From contig JBCBEX010000016.1 of the NCBI GenBank assembly GCA_038528235.1, positions 1 through 61,166 on the forward strand: 61,166 nt of DNA, written 5' to 3'. The stretch's first letter is position 1; the number at the start of each line of letters is the position of its first letter. This document shows positions 33,867 to 42,166 of the stretch, in pieces. The notes beneath the pieces were generated by a model. It was not told the DNA's origin and did no database searches. It saw only the letters and a list, made by a program, of their open reading frames with translations. The DNA comes from JBCBEX01 sp038528235 (GTDB lineage: Bacteria; Bacteroidota; Rhodothermia; Rhodothermales; Rubricoccaceae). Made by a program: the position numbers and the translations under genes.

Positions 33867-35348
33867 ATGCCTGTCCACCTCGCTCCGCTGTTCCGCCGTG
33901 CGGCGTTCGTGCTTCTGCTGCCGATCGTCCTGCTCGGCTGCGCAACCTCGACCAACTTCATCACAGGTGAGAACCAGCCTGCTGCCTACACCTGGGCCGA
34001 GGAGGTGCAGATTGGCCAGGAGGCCGACGCCTCGATCATTGCGCAGTACGGGGTCTACGACAACCCTGAACTGAGCGCCTACGTGACGCGCATCGGCGAG
34101 GAGGTGCTGCGGCAGAGCGCGCTCCGGCAGGCCCCTGCGCCGCCCGAGGTCCAGAACACGCCGTTCACCTTCCGCGTGCTCGACAGCCCCGTCGTGAACG
34201 CCTTTGCGCTGCCCGGCGGCTTCATCTACGTGACGCGCGGTTTGCTTGCCCACCTCGACAACGAGGCGCAACTAGCCATGGTGCTCGGCCACGAGGTCGG
34301 GCACGTCGCCGGGCGACACGCATCGAAGCGTGCGGCCGTCCAGCAGCGCAACGTCATTGGGCTGATCGGGGCTGCTGCCGCCGCCGAGGTGTTCCTGGGC
34401 CGCGGCGCCCAGGTGCTCGATGTTGGCGGCACAGGCGTGCAGTTGCTCCAGTTGAGCTACGGGCGTGACGACGAGCGCGAGTCGGACCAGGCAGGCGTTG
34501 CCTACGCCGAGCGCGCGGGCTGGGACGGCGCCGAGGGGGCGCATTTCTTCACGTCGCTCAAGCGCCTTCAGGAGCAGGCCGGTGCTTCGATCCCCAACTT
34601 CCTCTCGACGCACCCTGACCCGGGCGAGCGCGAGGTGACGATCCGCCAACTCGCCGCACAGTACCCGACGGGCACGAAGATCAACCAGGCTGAGTTCTTC
34701 CGCATGATCGACGGGATCGTGGTGGGCGAGGACCCGCGCCAAGGTTACACCGAGGGCGGCAGCTTCTACCATCCGCAGCTCCGCTTCCAGTTTGCGTACC
34801 CAGTGGGCTGGCAGGTACTCAACAGCGCTGCGGCCGTCCAGATCGGCGAGCCGAACGGCAACGCGGCCATGCTCTTCACCTTCGCCGAAGGCAACTCCGC
34901 GCAGGAGGCAGGGCGCGCGTTCGCCGGGCAGCAGGGCTTCACCGCGACCGACCAGGGTGCCGTGCGCCTCAACGGGCTCACGGCCTACCGCGTCACCGGC
35001 ACCGCCGCCAGCGAGGGCGGCAACCTCGGCGTTGTGAGCTACCACATCGACTACGACGGCAACGTCTACCATTTCTACGGCCTCGCCACAGCCAACACCT
35101 TCAGCACCTACTCCTCGGCGATGGATGGCGCCATTCGCAGTTTTTCGCGCCTGACCGACAGCCGCTACCTCAACCGCGACCCGATTCGCCTGACGATCAC
35201 GAACGCAGGCCGTACGGCGCCCTTCTCTACCCTCGCCTCCCGAGCGAACCTGCCTGGTGGAATGGACATGCTCAGCCTGGCGATCATCAACCAGGTGGAT
35301 GTCAACGAGACAATCCAGGCTGGCACGCCGATCAAGCTCACACGCTAG
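33867..35348 (+). CDS. Lipoprotein M48-family metallopeptidase (LoiP/BepA-like)
   Basis: 493 residues. Lipoprotein signal with lipobox VLLGC (Cys 25). Zincin motif HEVGH (142-146) and third ligand Glu in DERESDQAG (about 205) place it in family M48, with FALPGGFIYVTRGLL ahead of it. The C-terminal half (about 290-493) has a PsbP-like segment (YHPQLRFQFAYPVGWQV) and a short end (INQVDVNETIQAGTPIKLT) reminiscent of LysM-like tails of such proteins. It is likely an envelope protease for misfolded or lipid-linked outer-membrane proteins. Its stop overlaps the convergent LacI gene by 11 bases. Confidence 0.9.
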   Translation: MPVHLAPLFRRAAFVLLLPIVLLGCATSTNFITGENQPAAYTWAEEVQIGQEADASIIAQYGVYDNPELSAYVTRIGEEVLRQSALRQAPAPPEVQNTPFTFRVLDSPVVNAFALPGGFIYVTRGLLAHLDNEAQLAMVLGHEVGHVAGRHASKRAAVQQRNVIGLIGAAAAAEVFLGRGAQVLDVGGTGVQLLQLSYGRDDERESDQAGVAYAERAGWDGAEGAHFFTSLKRLQEQAGASIPNFLSTHPDPGEREVTIRQLAAQYPTGTKINQAEFFRMIDGIVVGEDPRQGYTEGGSFYHPQLRFQFAYPVGWQVLNSAAAVQIGEPNGNAAMLFTFAEGNSAQEAGRAFAGQQGFTATDQGAVRLNGLTAYRVTGTAASEGGNLGVVSYHIDYDGNVYHFYGLATANTFSTYSSAMDGAIRSFSRLTDSRYLNRDPIRLTITNAGRTAPFSTLASRANLPGGMDMLSLAIINQVDVNETIQAGTPIKLTR

Positions 35349-36372
35349 CCGCCGCGTCACGGCCTACCGTCGAGGCGCGAATGCAGAGGGTCGCTGGCAT
35401 CAGTTCGTGCACCACTTCGGTCTGGGGCGATCCTAGCAACTCCACGACCATCGCCGCTGCCCGGCGGCCTTTGTCGTAGATCGGCTGCTCGACGGTCGTG
35501 AGCGGCGGCACGGCGTACCGTGAGCTGGGCAGGCCATCGAAGCCGACGACGGCGATGTCATCGGGCACCCGGACTCCGAGTTCATAGAGCGCGAGCAGGG
35601 CACCCGTGGCGTGGGCGTCGCTCGCGCAGAAGACCGCGTCGGGCAGTCCGCCGGCGCCGTGCCAGTCCTGGATGGCCCGGTAGCCCCCCTCCTGCGTGTA
35701 GGGCTGCTCGGCTGTGAAGGCCGCAGGTGGGGTGAGGCCTCCTTCTCTGAGCGCGCGCTCATACCCCTTGCGGCGGCGATCGGTCTCCTGGAGATCGGCG
35801 GGGCCGTGGATGATCCCAATCGTTTCGTGCCTCAGGTCCACGAGGTGCTTCACGCCTAGGTAGGCCCCGGCCTCGTTGTCCACGTCCACGCTGTGGATAC
35901 CGTCATACGCCGGATCGTGGCCGATCATCACGCACGGCTTTCCCGAGGCGTTGATGGACTCGACCATCAGATCGGCCACGTCGCGCGTGATCATGACGAA
36001 CGCGTCGAAGCGGTTGGACTCGACTGTGCGCTCCACCACTTCCTCGCGCGAGGTGAGGCTGACGGTCGCCAGCGTGATGCTGTAGCCCAGTTCGGAAGCG
36101 GCCTCCGAGACTCCGAGCAGGACGAGGGGCCAGAAGCCGGTGGCGAGGATGTCGTCGGCCTGCCGAGGGACGAGCACGCAGATTTCGAGGCGACGGTCGG
36201 TGACCAGGCTCCGGGCGGCCGAGTTGGGGCGGTAGTTGTACTTCTCGATGACCTCCAGCACGCGCTCGCGCGCCTCCTTGCTCACGTTGGGCTTGTTGTT
36301 GAGCACACGCGACACAACCGAGCGCGACACGAACGCGAGCCGGGCGACATCGTTGATCGTCAGGCGTTTCAT
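35338..36372 (-). CDS. LacI-family transcriptional regulator
   Basis: 344 residues from ATG 36372. N-terminal helix-turn-helix and hinge: LTINDVARLAFVSRSVVSRVL, then NYRPNSAARSL. A periplasmic-binding-protein-like sugar domain follows (about 60-340: LEICVLVPRQADDILATGFW ... VVGFDGLPSSRYAVPPLTTV). It should repress sugar-use genes until a sugar or sugar phosphate binds. The ROK kinase gene is 88 bases upstream on the same strand, and an inverted repeat upstream of that gene (37564-37579) fits a LacI-type operator, so this pair is probably self-regulated. The effector is unknown. Confidence 0.9.
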   Translation of the reverse strand: MKRLTINDVARLAFVSRSVVSRVLNNKPNVSKEARERVLEVIEKYNYRPNSAARSLVTDRRLEICVLVPRQADDILATGFWPLVLLGVSEAASELGYSITLATVSLTSREEVVERTVESNRFDAFVMITRDVADLMVESINASGKPCVMIGHDPAYDGIHSVDVDNEAGAYLGVKHLVDLRHETIGIIHGPADLQETDRRRKGYERALREGGLTPPAAFTAEQPYTQEGGYRAIQDWHGAGGLPDAVFCASDAHATGALLALYELGVRVPDDIAVVGFDGLPSSRYAVPPLTTVEQPIYDKGRRAAAMVVELLGSPQTEVVHELMPATLCIRASTVGRDAAASV

Positions 36373-36460
36373 CGGGGAAGTAGAAGGACGATGGTGGCGG
36401 GAGGGCAAGGTAAACGCGCCGGCCAGGCCCGGCGAGGTCCAACGGCGAGGCCGAAGAATC

Positions 36461-37426
36461 CTAGGCCGCGGCGGCGAGTGCGAGGCGTTCGGCCACCGCG
36501 GCAGCGCCGAGGAGCGGCGCATCCTTACCGAGCCGGGCTTGCTCGATGCGCGGGGCGAACGGGAGCATCGCCTGTAGGTGCGTTCGAACGCGATCGATCA
36601 CGTCAGGCTCGTGCTCCGCGATGCTACCCCCGAGCACGAGCACTTCGGGATTGAGCACGCAGCAGATCGCCGCCGCTGCGAGAGCAACCCCTGCGGCCGC
36701 CTCATGCACGAGGTGCCTCGCCCCGGCATCGCCGTCGCGGGCGGCGTCGAACACCTCGGCCGCCGTGATCGTCTGAGCGTTGCCGTTCAGGTGGGAGTCG
36801 CCCTGGTGCGTCCAGGCGCGCGCGACGCCTGCCCCGCTAGCTACGTGCTCCAAGGACCGATTCGGATCGTCGAGCGCGTGAAGGTCTGCGGCCAAAAAGC
36901 CGAGTTCTCCCGCGGCGTTGCTGGCCCCATGGTACACGCGGCCGTCCAGGACAATCCCGCACGCAAGCCCGGTGCTCACGGTGAGGTAGACGAGCGAGTG
37001 CACACGCTGGAGCTCGCTGAAGTGGTACTCGGCGATGGCCCCGGCGTTGACGTCGTTCTCGATGGCCACGGGAAGGCCCGTACGCTCGGCCAGCATCGCC
37101 CGCAAGGGCACGTCGGTCCAGCCTAGGTTGACGGCGGTTGATACGACGCCCGAGGCCGGGTCGAGGATGCCGGGACTCACGCAGCCCAGGCCGACCAGGT
37201 TGTGCGTCGGCACGCCGAGTTGGTGGACCCCCTCCTCTGCCATGCGGGCGATGAGATCGACCACGGCCTCACTGGTCGCGGGCGTCTGGGCTTCCGAGCG
37301 GCCAAGCAGGGTCGTCGGGGCATCCGTGGGGACGAGCGCGCAGCGCAGGTTCGTGCCGCCGATGTCTACGACCACGAAGAAGGTCCGCTCCCCAACCGAT
37401 GACGTACTAGCGGGAGTTCGAGACAT
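36461..37426 (-). CDS. ROK-family sugar kinase or regulator-like protein
   Basis: 321 residues from ATG 37426. ASKHA fold with phosphate loop VDIGGTNLRCAL (about 20-31), GLGCVSPGILDPASGVV, and the sugar site VAIENDVNAGAIAEY with the catalytic Asp. The usual ROK zinc site is absent: the sequence reads GELGFLAADLHA where family members have GELGH followed by a CxCGxxGC cluster. No HTH is present, so it is a kinase (glucose or related sugar) rather than a NagC-type repressor. Downstream is a LacI-family gene on the same strand. Confidence 0.85.
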   Translation of the reverse strand: MSRTPASTSSVGERTFFVVVDIGGTNLRCALVPTDAPTTLLGRSEAQTPATSEAVVDLIARMAEEGVHQLGVPTHNLVGLGCVSPGILDPASGVVSTAVNLGWTDVPLRAMLAERTGLPVAIENDVNAGAIAEYHFSELQRVHSLVYLTVSTGLACGIVLDGRVYHGASNAAGELGFLAADLHALDDPNRSLEHVASGAGVARAWTHQGDSHLNGNAQTITAAEVFDAARDGDAGARHLVHEAAAGVALAAAAICCVLNPEVLVLGGSIAEHEPDVIDRVRTHLQAMLPFAPRIEQARLGKDAPLLGAAAVAERLALAAAA

Positions 37427-37510
37427 AGGGGCCGGGCACACGGAGACGAGGGGCCGGAGCGATCGACAACAGACTGGGGACCTCGCCCTGCGCGCGGCAA
37501 CGTTCCGGTT

Positions 37511-37518
37511 CAAACGTA
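37511..37518 (-). promoter_or_regulatory. Candidate -7 promoter element for the ROK gene
   Basis: TACGTTTG on the minus strand, an exact match to TAnnTTTG, 85 bases before the ATG. A second element, TACTTTCG, lies at 37545-37552, immediately downstream of the candidate operator. Confidence 0.4.
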
Positions 37519-37563
37519 CCGCACACCGAAGCACGGCACGCACTCGAAAGTACCACGCGACGA

Positions 37564-37579
37564 TTGGAATCGGTTCCAA
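37564..37579. promoter_or_regulatory. Candidate LacI-type operator
   Basis: Inverted repeat TTGGAA-TCGG-TTCCAA with the central CG typical of LacI-family operators. It lies 138 bases upstream of the ROK start and just upstream of a TACTTTCG promoter-like element. The LacI-family gene is the next gene after ROK, so autoregulation of the pair is likely. Confidence 0.55.
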
Positions 37580-37809
37580 ACTCGCGCGCTGCGCTGCGCG
37601 TGTGCCAGCTCTTGGTAGCACGGTCGCCTACCCTTGCAGAATGCTACAGGTGGAGACCTCGTCCGAACGAGGGGGCCGGTCGGGGCTACCTTCGCCCAGA
37701 CTGAACCTTTGCCTAGACGGACTCCGGCGTCCACCACCGATTCGTTCTCCATGAGGAGGCGTACGCGGCTGGCACCTCGCACACAGACTTCCTACTCGCA
37801 GGCCCACCT

Positions 37810-38457
37810 ATGCTCGAAAACCGCTTTGACGCGGCGCACTCCGAGGCCGAATGGCAGGCGTTCCTCGCCGGGGAATCCTTCGGGCAGTTCGTGGTCAGCA
37901 CCGACGGCTTCCCCCTCGTCGTGCCCACGCACTACGTTTACGACCCGGAACGTCGCGAAGGCGCGCACGGCGTCGTCGAGTTTCACCTCCATCGAGGCAA
38001 CCCGGTCTTCGAGGCGCTCGCCCAGGACGACCGCGCCGTGTTCGCCGTCCTCGCCGCCGATGCCTACATCCCGACCGACTGGAACCGCGACGAGGGCGCG
38101 GACCCGGCCTGGTCGGCCCCGACGAGCTACTTCGCCGCCGTGCAGGCCCTAGGCCGCGCCACCATCATCGACGATGAGCCAGGAAAAGCCGCCGTGCTCA
38201 ATCGGCAGTTCGCTCGGCTCCAGCCCGAAGGCGGGCACCACGCCGTCGAGCCGGGCGCGAATCCGTTCGGGAAAATGCTCAAGGGCATCCGCGCCGTACG
38301 GCTCACCGTGGACGACGTGCGCGTCAAGATTAAGGTCGGCGGTAACCGCACGCGCGCCGTGCAGGAACGCGTCGCGTCGCACCTCGCCGAGCGCGCTGAG
38401 GGTCGCGATCTCGACGCCCGTGCCCACCTCGTCCGTCGCAGTGGACTGGACGACTAG
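37810..38457 (+). CDS. PaiB-like FMN-binding protein
   Basis: 215 residues. Split-barrel flavin-binding fold of the PaiB family: QFVVSTDGFPLVVPTHYVYD, FHLHRGNPVFEAL, and the family signature AYIPTDWNRDEG ... PTSYFAAVQALGRATIIDD, followed by KMLKGIRAVRLTVDDVRVKIK. Members are described as transcriptional repressors of sporulation and protease genes in Bacillus or as flavin-dependent enzymes; here only the fold can be stated. The last four bases overlap the stop of the convergent amidohydrolase gene. Confidence 0.85.
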   Translation: MLENRFDAAHSEAEWQAFLAGESFGQFVVSTDGFPLVVPTHYVYDPERREGAHGVVEFHLHRGNPVFEALAQDDRAVFAVLAADAYIPTDWNRDEGADPAWSAPTSYFAAVQALGRATIIDDEPGKAAVLNRQFARLQPEGGHHAVEPGANPFGKMLKGIRAVRLTVDDVRVKIKVGGNRTRAVQERVASHLAERAEGRDLDARAHLVRRSGLDD

Positions 38458-39767
38458 AGCTGGACCGTTGGCTGACCGTCACGCTTGTACACCGTGCCAC
38501 CTTTCATCACGAAGTCCATGTCGGTTTCCAAGACCGTGATGTCGGCGATTGGATCACGCGGGACGGCTACGATGTCAGCGAAGAAGCCGGGCTGGAGCGC
38601 GCCGAGGCTGGCTTCCTGGTCGAGCAGGTCGGCCGCGGCGACGGTGGCGCTGCGGATCGCTTCCATCGGCGGCATACCGGCCTCGACCATGTAGGCGAAC
38701 TCGCGCGCGTTACGGCCATGGCGGAAGACGCCCGCGTCGGTGCCAAAGGCGATGGGCACGCCCCGCTCGTAGGCATTGGCGAACGTCGACTGGATCATCG
38801 GGCCGATGCGCGACGCCTTCTCGGCGACCATCGGGACGTAGTAGCCTGCGATGCTCGCCGAGTCGGCGACGCTGCGCCCGGCGGTGATCGTCGGGACGTA
38901 GTAGGTGCCACGCTCGATCATGAGGTCCATCGTGGCGGTGCTCATCATCGTCCCGTGCTCGATGGAGCCGACGCCCGCCTCGACTGCGCGGCGCATGCCC
39001 TCATCGCCGTGCGCGTGCGCGGTGACCTTGATGCCAGCGTCGCGGGCCGTCTGGACGATGGCTTCGATCTCCTCGGTGCGGAACTGCGGGCCGGAGCCGT
39101 CGCGAGCGAGCGAGAGTACGCCGCCCGTGGCCGTGATCTTGATGAGGTCGGCCCCACGCTTGATGGCGAGCCGCGTCGCCTGGATCGCGCTGTCGACGCC
39201 GCCCACGATGCCCTGCGACTCGTCGGGGATGCCGAGAAGGTCCTCGCGTCCGCCGTTGGTCGGGTCGGCGTGCCCGCCCATGATGGCGAGCGACTGCCCA
39301 GCGACGAACATGCGCGGCCCTACGACTACGCCTCGGTTGATCGTGTTGCGTAGCGCGATCGTGACGCCCTCGCGCCCGCCGACGTTGCGGACCGTCGTGA
39401 AGCCCGAGAGCAGCGTCGTCCGCGCGTAGGCGGTCGCCCGGAGGGCCTGCTCCGCTGGCGGAACGGTGTAGCGGTCGATGTAGCCGTTCTTCCGACTCTC
39501 GCCGCCGAGGTGCGTGTGCATGTCCATCAGCCCTGGCATGCAAAACGCACCGCGCAGGTCGATCACCGCGTCACTCTCGCCCACCTCCACGAAGCCTTCG
39601 GTCACGGCTGTGATACGGTCCCCCTCAACGGTGAGCGTGTGCGGCCCGAGCGCTTCCATTGAGGTCGCGGGATCGAGGACGGTGCCGCAGTGGATGAGCG
39701 TGCGCTGCGCCTGGGCGGGCACGACGAGCAGAGCAACGAGGACGGCAGAGAACAGAGCGAAGCGCAT
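38454..39767 (-). CDS. Exported amidohydrolase (metal-dependent, Xaa-Pro-dipeptidase-like)
   Basis: 437 residues. Signal peptide (MRFALFSAVLVALLVVPAQA). TIM-barrel amidohydrolase metal site: DMHTHLGGE (His 84, His 86), the lysine expected to be carboxylated in LIKITATGG (Lys 210), HAHG (His 251 and His 253), SIEHG (His 271) and FGTDAG (Asp 344). This pattern is that of periplasmic prolidase/imidazolonepropionase-like enzymes acting on peptides or cyclic amides; the substrate is unknown. A TAGCTTCG element lies 32 bases upstream of the ATG. Confidence 0.9.
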   Translation of the reverse strand: MRFALFSAVLVALLVVPAQAQRTLIHCGTVLDPATSMEALGPHTLTVEGDRITAVTEGFVEVGESDAVIDLRGAFCMPGLMDMHTHLGGESRKNGYIDRYTVPPAEQALRATAYARTTLLSGFTTVRNVGGREGVTIALRNTINRGVVVGPRMFVAGQSLAIMGGHADPTNGGREDLLGIPDESQGIVGGVDSAIQATRLAIKRGADLIKITATGGVLSLARDGSGPQFRTEEIEAIVQTARDAGIKVTAHAHGDEGMRRAVEAGVGSIEHGTMMSTATMDLMIERGTYYVPTITAGRSVADSASIAGYYVPMVAEKASRIGPMIQSTFANAYERGVPIAFGTDAGVFRHGRNAREFAYMVEAGMPPMEAIRSATVAAADLLDQEASLGALQPGFFADIVAVPRDPIADITVLETDMDFVMKGGTVYKRDGQPTVQL

Positions 39768-39798
39768 GAGAGCAAGGGGTCGCTTGGAAATGGTTGCG

Positions 39799-39806
39799 CG
39801 AAGCTA
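39799..39806 (-). promoter_or_regulatory. Candidate -7 promoter element for the amidohydrolase gene
   Basis: TAGCTTCG on the minus strand, 32 bases before the ATG, fitting TAnnTTTG with one change. Confidence 0.3.
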
Positions 39807-39892
39807 CGCGCGCTGCCTGGGCCGCGGCACCGAAGCGCCGGATACGGGTTTCGGAGTCGCTCTGCGCTCTTCTTCCTCTTCGTGCCTACCCC

Positions 39893-40741
39893 ATGCTCTT
39901 TATCGTCGATGCCTTCACCGATGCGCCCTTTGGCGGCAACCCCGCGGCCGTATGCCTTCTCGACGCGCCCGCTGAACCCGCCTGGATGCAGCGGGTGGCG
40001 ATGGAGATGAACCTCTCGGAGACTGCGTTTGTGCTGCCCCAGGGCGTCGAGGCTGAGCCGGGCGTACGGCGGCTGCGCTGGTTCACCCCGGCCGCCGAAG
40101 TCGACCTCTGCGGCCATGCCACGCTCGCGACGGCGCACATCCTGTTCGAGACCGGCCGCGTCGCCGACCCGGTGCGCTTCGTGACGCGCAGCGGAGGCCT
40201 CACCGTGACCCGCACCGACGGCGGCGGCTACGCGATGGACTTCCCCGCCACCACGGCTGCGCCCGCCTCAATGCCCGCCAGGCTCCTTGATCGCCTTGGC
40301 CTCGCCCCGGATGTTGTGCGTTTCGTTGGCCGCAACGCCTACGATGTGCTTGTGGAGGTCGCCGACGCGGCCACCGTGCACGGCCTCGATCCCGACTTCC
40401 AAGGTCTCGCCGCCGTCCCTAACATTGAGCGTGGCGTGATGGTCACGGCAGAGGCCGACCCGGACGAGCCCTATGACTTTGTCTCGCGCTTCTTCGCCCC
40501 AGCCGTACGTGTTGCCGAAGACCCCGTGACGGGCTCAGCGCACTGCACCCTCGCACCGTATTGGGCTGGACGGCTTGGACGTGCCGTGCTCGTGGGCTAC
40601 CAGGCGTCCGAACGCGGTGGTACCGTGACCGTCGAGCACCGTCCCAATGCGCAGAGCGGCGACCGTGTGCTGCTGGGCGGGCGCGCCGTGACCATGCTGG
40701 AGGGAACGCTACGGATTCCAGTCTTAGCTCGCAGGTCTTAG
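39893..40741 (+). CDS. PhzF-family isomerase-like protein
   Basis: 282 residues from ATG 39893. Two-lobed PhzF/diaminopimelate-epimerase fold: FIVDAFTDAPFGGNPAAVCLL at the N terminus, the catalytic Glu in MNLSETAFVLP (Glu 43), LRWFTPAAEVDLCGHATLATAH and EDPVTGSAHCTLAPYW. The cytoplasmic isomerase activity toward a small metabolite is not determined; no phenazine genes are near. The last residues (ARRS) and the stop codon are encoded by a 14-bp direct repeat that continues past the gene. Confidence 0.92.
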   Translation: MLFIVDAFTDAPFGGNPAAVCLLDAPAEPAWMQRVAMEMNLSETAFVLPQGVEAEPGVRRLRWFTPAAEVDLCGHATLATAHILFETGRVADPVRFVTRSGGLTVTRTDGGGYAMDFPATTAAPASMPARLLDRLGLAPDVVRFVGRNAYDVLVEVADAATVHGLDPDFQGLAAVPNIERGVMVTAEADPDEPYDFVSRFFAPAVRVAEDPVTGSAHCTLAPYWAGRLGRAVLVGYQASERGGTVTVEHRPNAQSGDRVLLGGRAVTMLEGTLRIPVLARRS

Positions 40742-40764
40742 CTCGCAGGTCTTAGCTCGCAGGT
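40723..40764. repeat. Three perfect 14-bp tandem repeats across the phzF-like stop codon
   Basis: cttagctcgcaggt repeated three times without change. The stop TAG (40739-40741) lies in the junction of copies one and two. Because 14 is not a multiple of three, loss or gain of copies ahead of the stop changes the C terminus. Confidence 0.95.
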
Positions 40765-40813
40765 CGGGCGATCTTGTCTACGTTCACACGTCCGCACATC
40801 CACACTTCTCGCC

Positions 40814-42052
40814 GTGCACCTCTGCCTGTTTGAAGACGAGGCCGTCCGCCACCTCGAACCGCTCGTGCTCACGCGCGCCGCGGGCGACCTCCGCCTCGGT
40901 ATCCGCACGCTCTTCGAGGCGCAACGGGCAGCCTTCCCGCACGATGCTCTCGTCCTGCACACCCGTCGCCTCGTCGCGGATGTCACGGCTCAGGAGCACC
41001 CCGAGGCCACGGTCAACGCACTGCCCGACGATCATGCTGGCGTGCTGCTCGTCAATGTGCGCTACCGGCCCGAACCTGGTGCGCTGCTCGACCGGCTGAA
41101 GGCAGCGGCGCAGCCCCGCGAGACGGCGCGTGCCTTCGTGCAGGGCGATACGCTCGTCGCGGCATGGCTGCCCTACCCGGAGGCTACGCTGCTCGACACT
41201 GACGCTGTCGGCTTGGCCGCGGTCGAGGGCATCCCGACGGAAGACGTTTCGGATGCCCAGATGATCACCTACCTCTGGGACCTGCTCGACGGCGTTGGCG
41301 GTCGGATTGCGGCCGACGTTGAAACGCTCGGCCACCGCGGCCACGACGGCGCGACGATCCACGATGGCGCGCTGCTGGTCAACCCCGAGCAGATCTACCT
41401 CGCCCCCGGCGCAACGGTCAAGCCCGGAGCCATCGTCACAGCGGAGCACGGGCCCGTCTACATCGACGCAGGGGCTACGATCTTCGAGGGCGCGGTCGCC
41501 AAAGGGCCGGTCTATTTCGGCGAGCGGGCGCAGCTCAAGATGCTCAGTCGGATCAGCGGTAGTGCTGTCGGGCCGTGGTCGAAGGTCGGCGGCGAGGTCA
41601 GCGCAAGCGTGGTCCACTCGTACACCAACAAGGGGCACGACGGCTACCTCGGCAATTCCTACCTCGGGCGCTGGTGCAACCTCGGCGCGGACACCAACAC
41701 GAGCAACCTCCGCAACGACTACGGCGAGGTGACGCTCTTCGATGCCGTCGCCGACACGTTTTTGCCGAGCGGGACGCAGTTTCTCGGCCTCGTCATGGGC
41801 GACCACTCGAAGGCAGGCATCAACACGATGTTCAACACGGGTACCGTCGTCGGCGTGTCGTGCAACCTCTACGGTGGTGGCTTTGCGCCGCGCCGCGTTC
41901 CGAGCTTCTCGTGGGGCGGCTGGCAAGACGGAGGGTTGGCCCGCTATCGCCTCGACAAGGCGCTCCGGGTAGCCGAGGCGGTGATGCAGCGCCGCAAAGT
42001 CCCACTCACGGACGCCGACCGCGCCCTGCTCACGGCAATCGCCGAAGTCTAG
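40814..42052 (+). CDS. GlmU-like sugar nucleotidyltransferase/acyltransferase (Bacteroidota type)
   Basis: 412 residues from GTG 40814; no nearer ATG fits. The N-terminal third resembles a degenerate nucleotidyltransferase domain (MHLCLFEDEAVRHLEPLVLTRAAGDLRLGIRTL), and the C-terminal two thirds form a left-handed beta helix with hexapeptide repeats (IYLAPGATVKPGAIVTAEHGPVYIDAGATIFEGAV ... LGADTNTSNLRNDYGEV). This is the layout of the alternative bacterial GlmU family, proposed to make UDP-GlcNAc precursors for the envelope. The canonical pyrophosphorylase loop is not visible. It is followed 114 bases on by mfd, with a bulged hairpin between them. Confidence 0.85.
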   Translation: MHLCLFEDEAVRHLEPLVLTRAAGDLRLGIRTLFEAQRAAFPHDALVLHTRRLVADVTAQEHPEATVNALPDDHAGVLLVNVRYRPEPGALLDRLKAAAQPRETARAFVQGDTLVAAWLPYPEATLLDTDAVGLAAVEGIPTEDVSDAQMITYLWDLLDGVGGRIAADVETLGHRGHDGATIHDGALLVNPEQIYLAPGATVKPGAIVTAEHGPVYIDAGATIFEGAVAKGPVYFGERAQLKMLSRISGSAVGPWSKVGGEVSASVVHSYTNKGHDGYLGNSYLGRWCNLGADTNTSNLRNDYGEVTLFDAVADTFLPSGTQFLGLVMGDHSKAGINTMFNTGTVVGVSCNLYGGGFAPRRVPSFSWGGWQDGGLARYRLDKALRVAEAVMQRRKVPLTDADRALLTAIAEV

Positions 42053-42071
42053 GGACGACCTCTCTGGAGAT

Positions 42072-42103
42072 GGCGGGGTCGGATTGTGGAGAACCGATCC
42101 GCC
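42072..42103. other. Bulged hairpin between the GlmU-like gene and mfd
   Basis: Arms ggcgg/ccgcc and gtcgg/ccgat with one bulged G and an 11-base loop. No T-run follows, so termination is unlikely; it may be a leader structure of mfd. Confidence 0.25.
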
Positions 42104-42166
42104 ACGAACCCGCCCTACGCTCCTCGGTTAAACGACGGCTGTTGATCCCGCACACCCTGCCGTCCC

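Larger units (their letters stand above)
37427..37809. other. Divergent intergenic region between ROK and PaiB-like genes
   Basis: No gene is supported. It holds the candidate LacI operator (37564-37579) and -7-like elements toward the ROK gene: TACGTTTG (37511-37518) and TACTTTCG (37545-37552), both minus strand. On the plus strand TACCTTCG lies at 37687-37694, 116 bases before the PaiB-like start. Confidence 0.5.

Noticed and set aside
32411..33964. 517-residue open frame antisense to recF
   Set aside because: recF has Walker A/B and signature motifs; the antisense frame has none.
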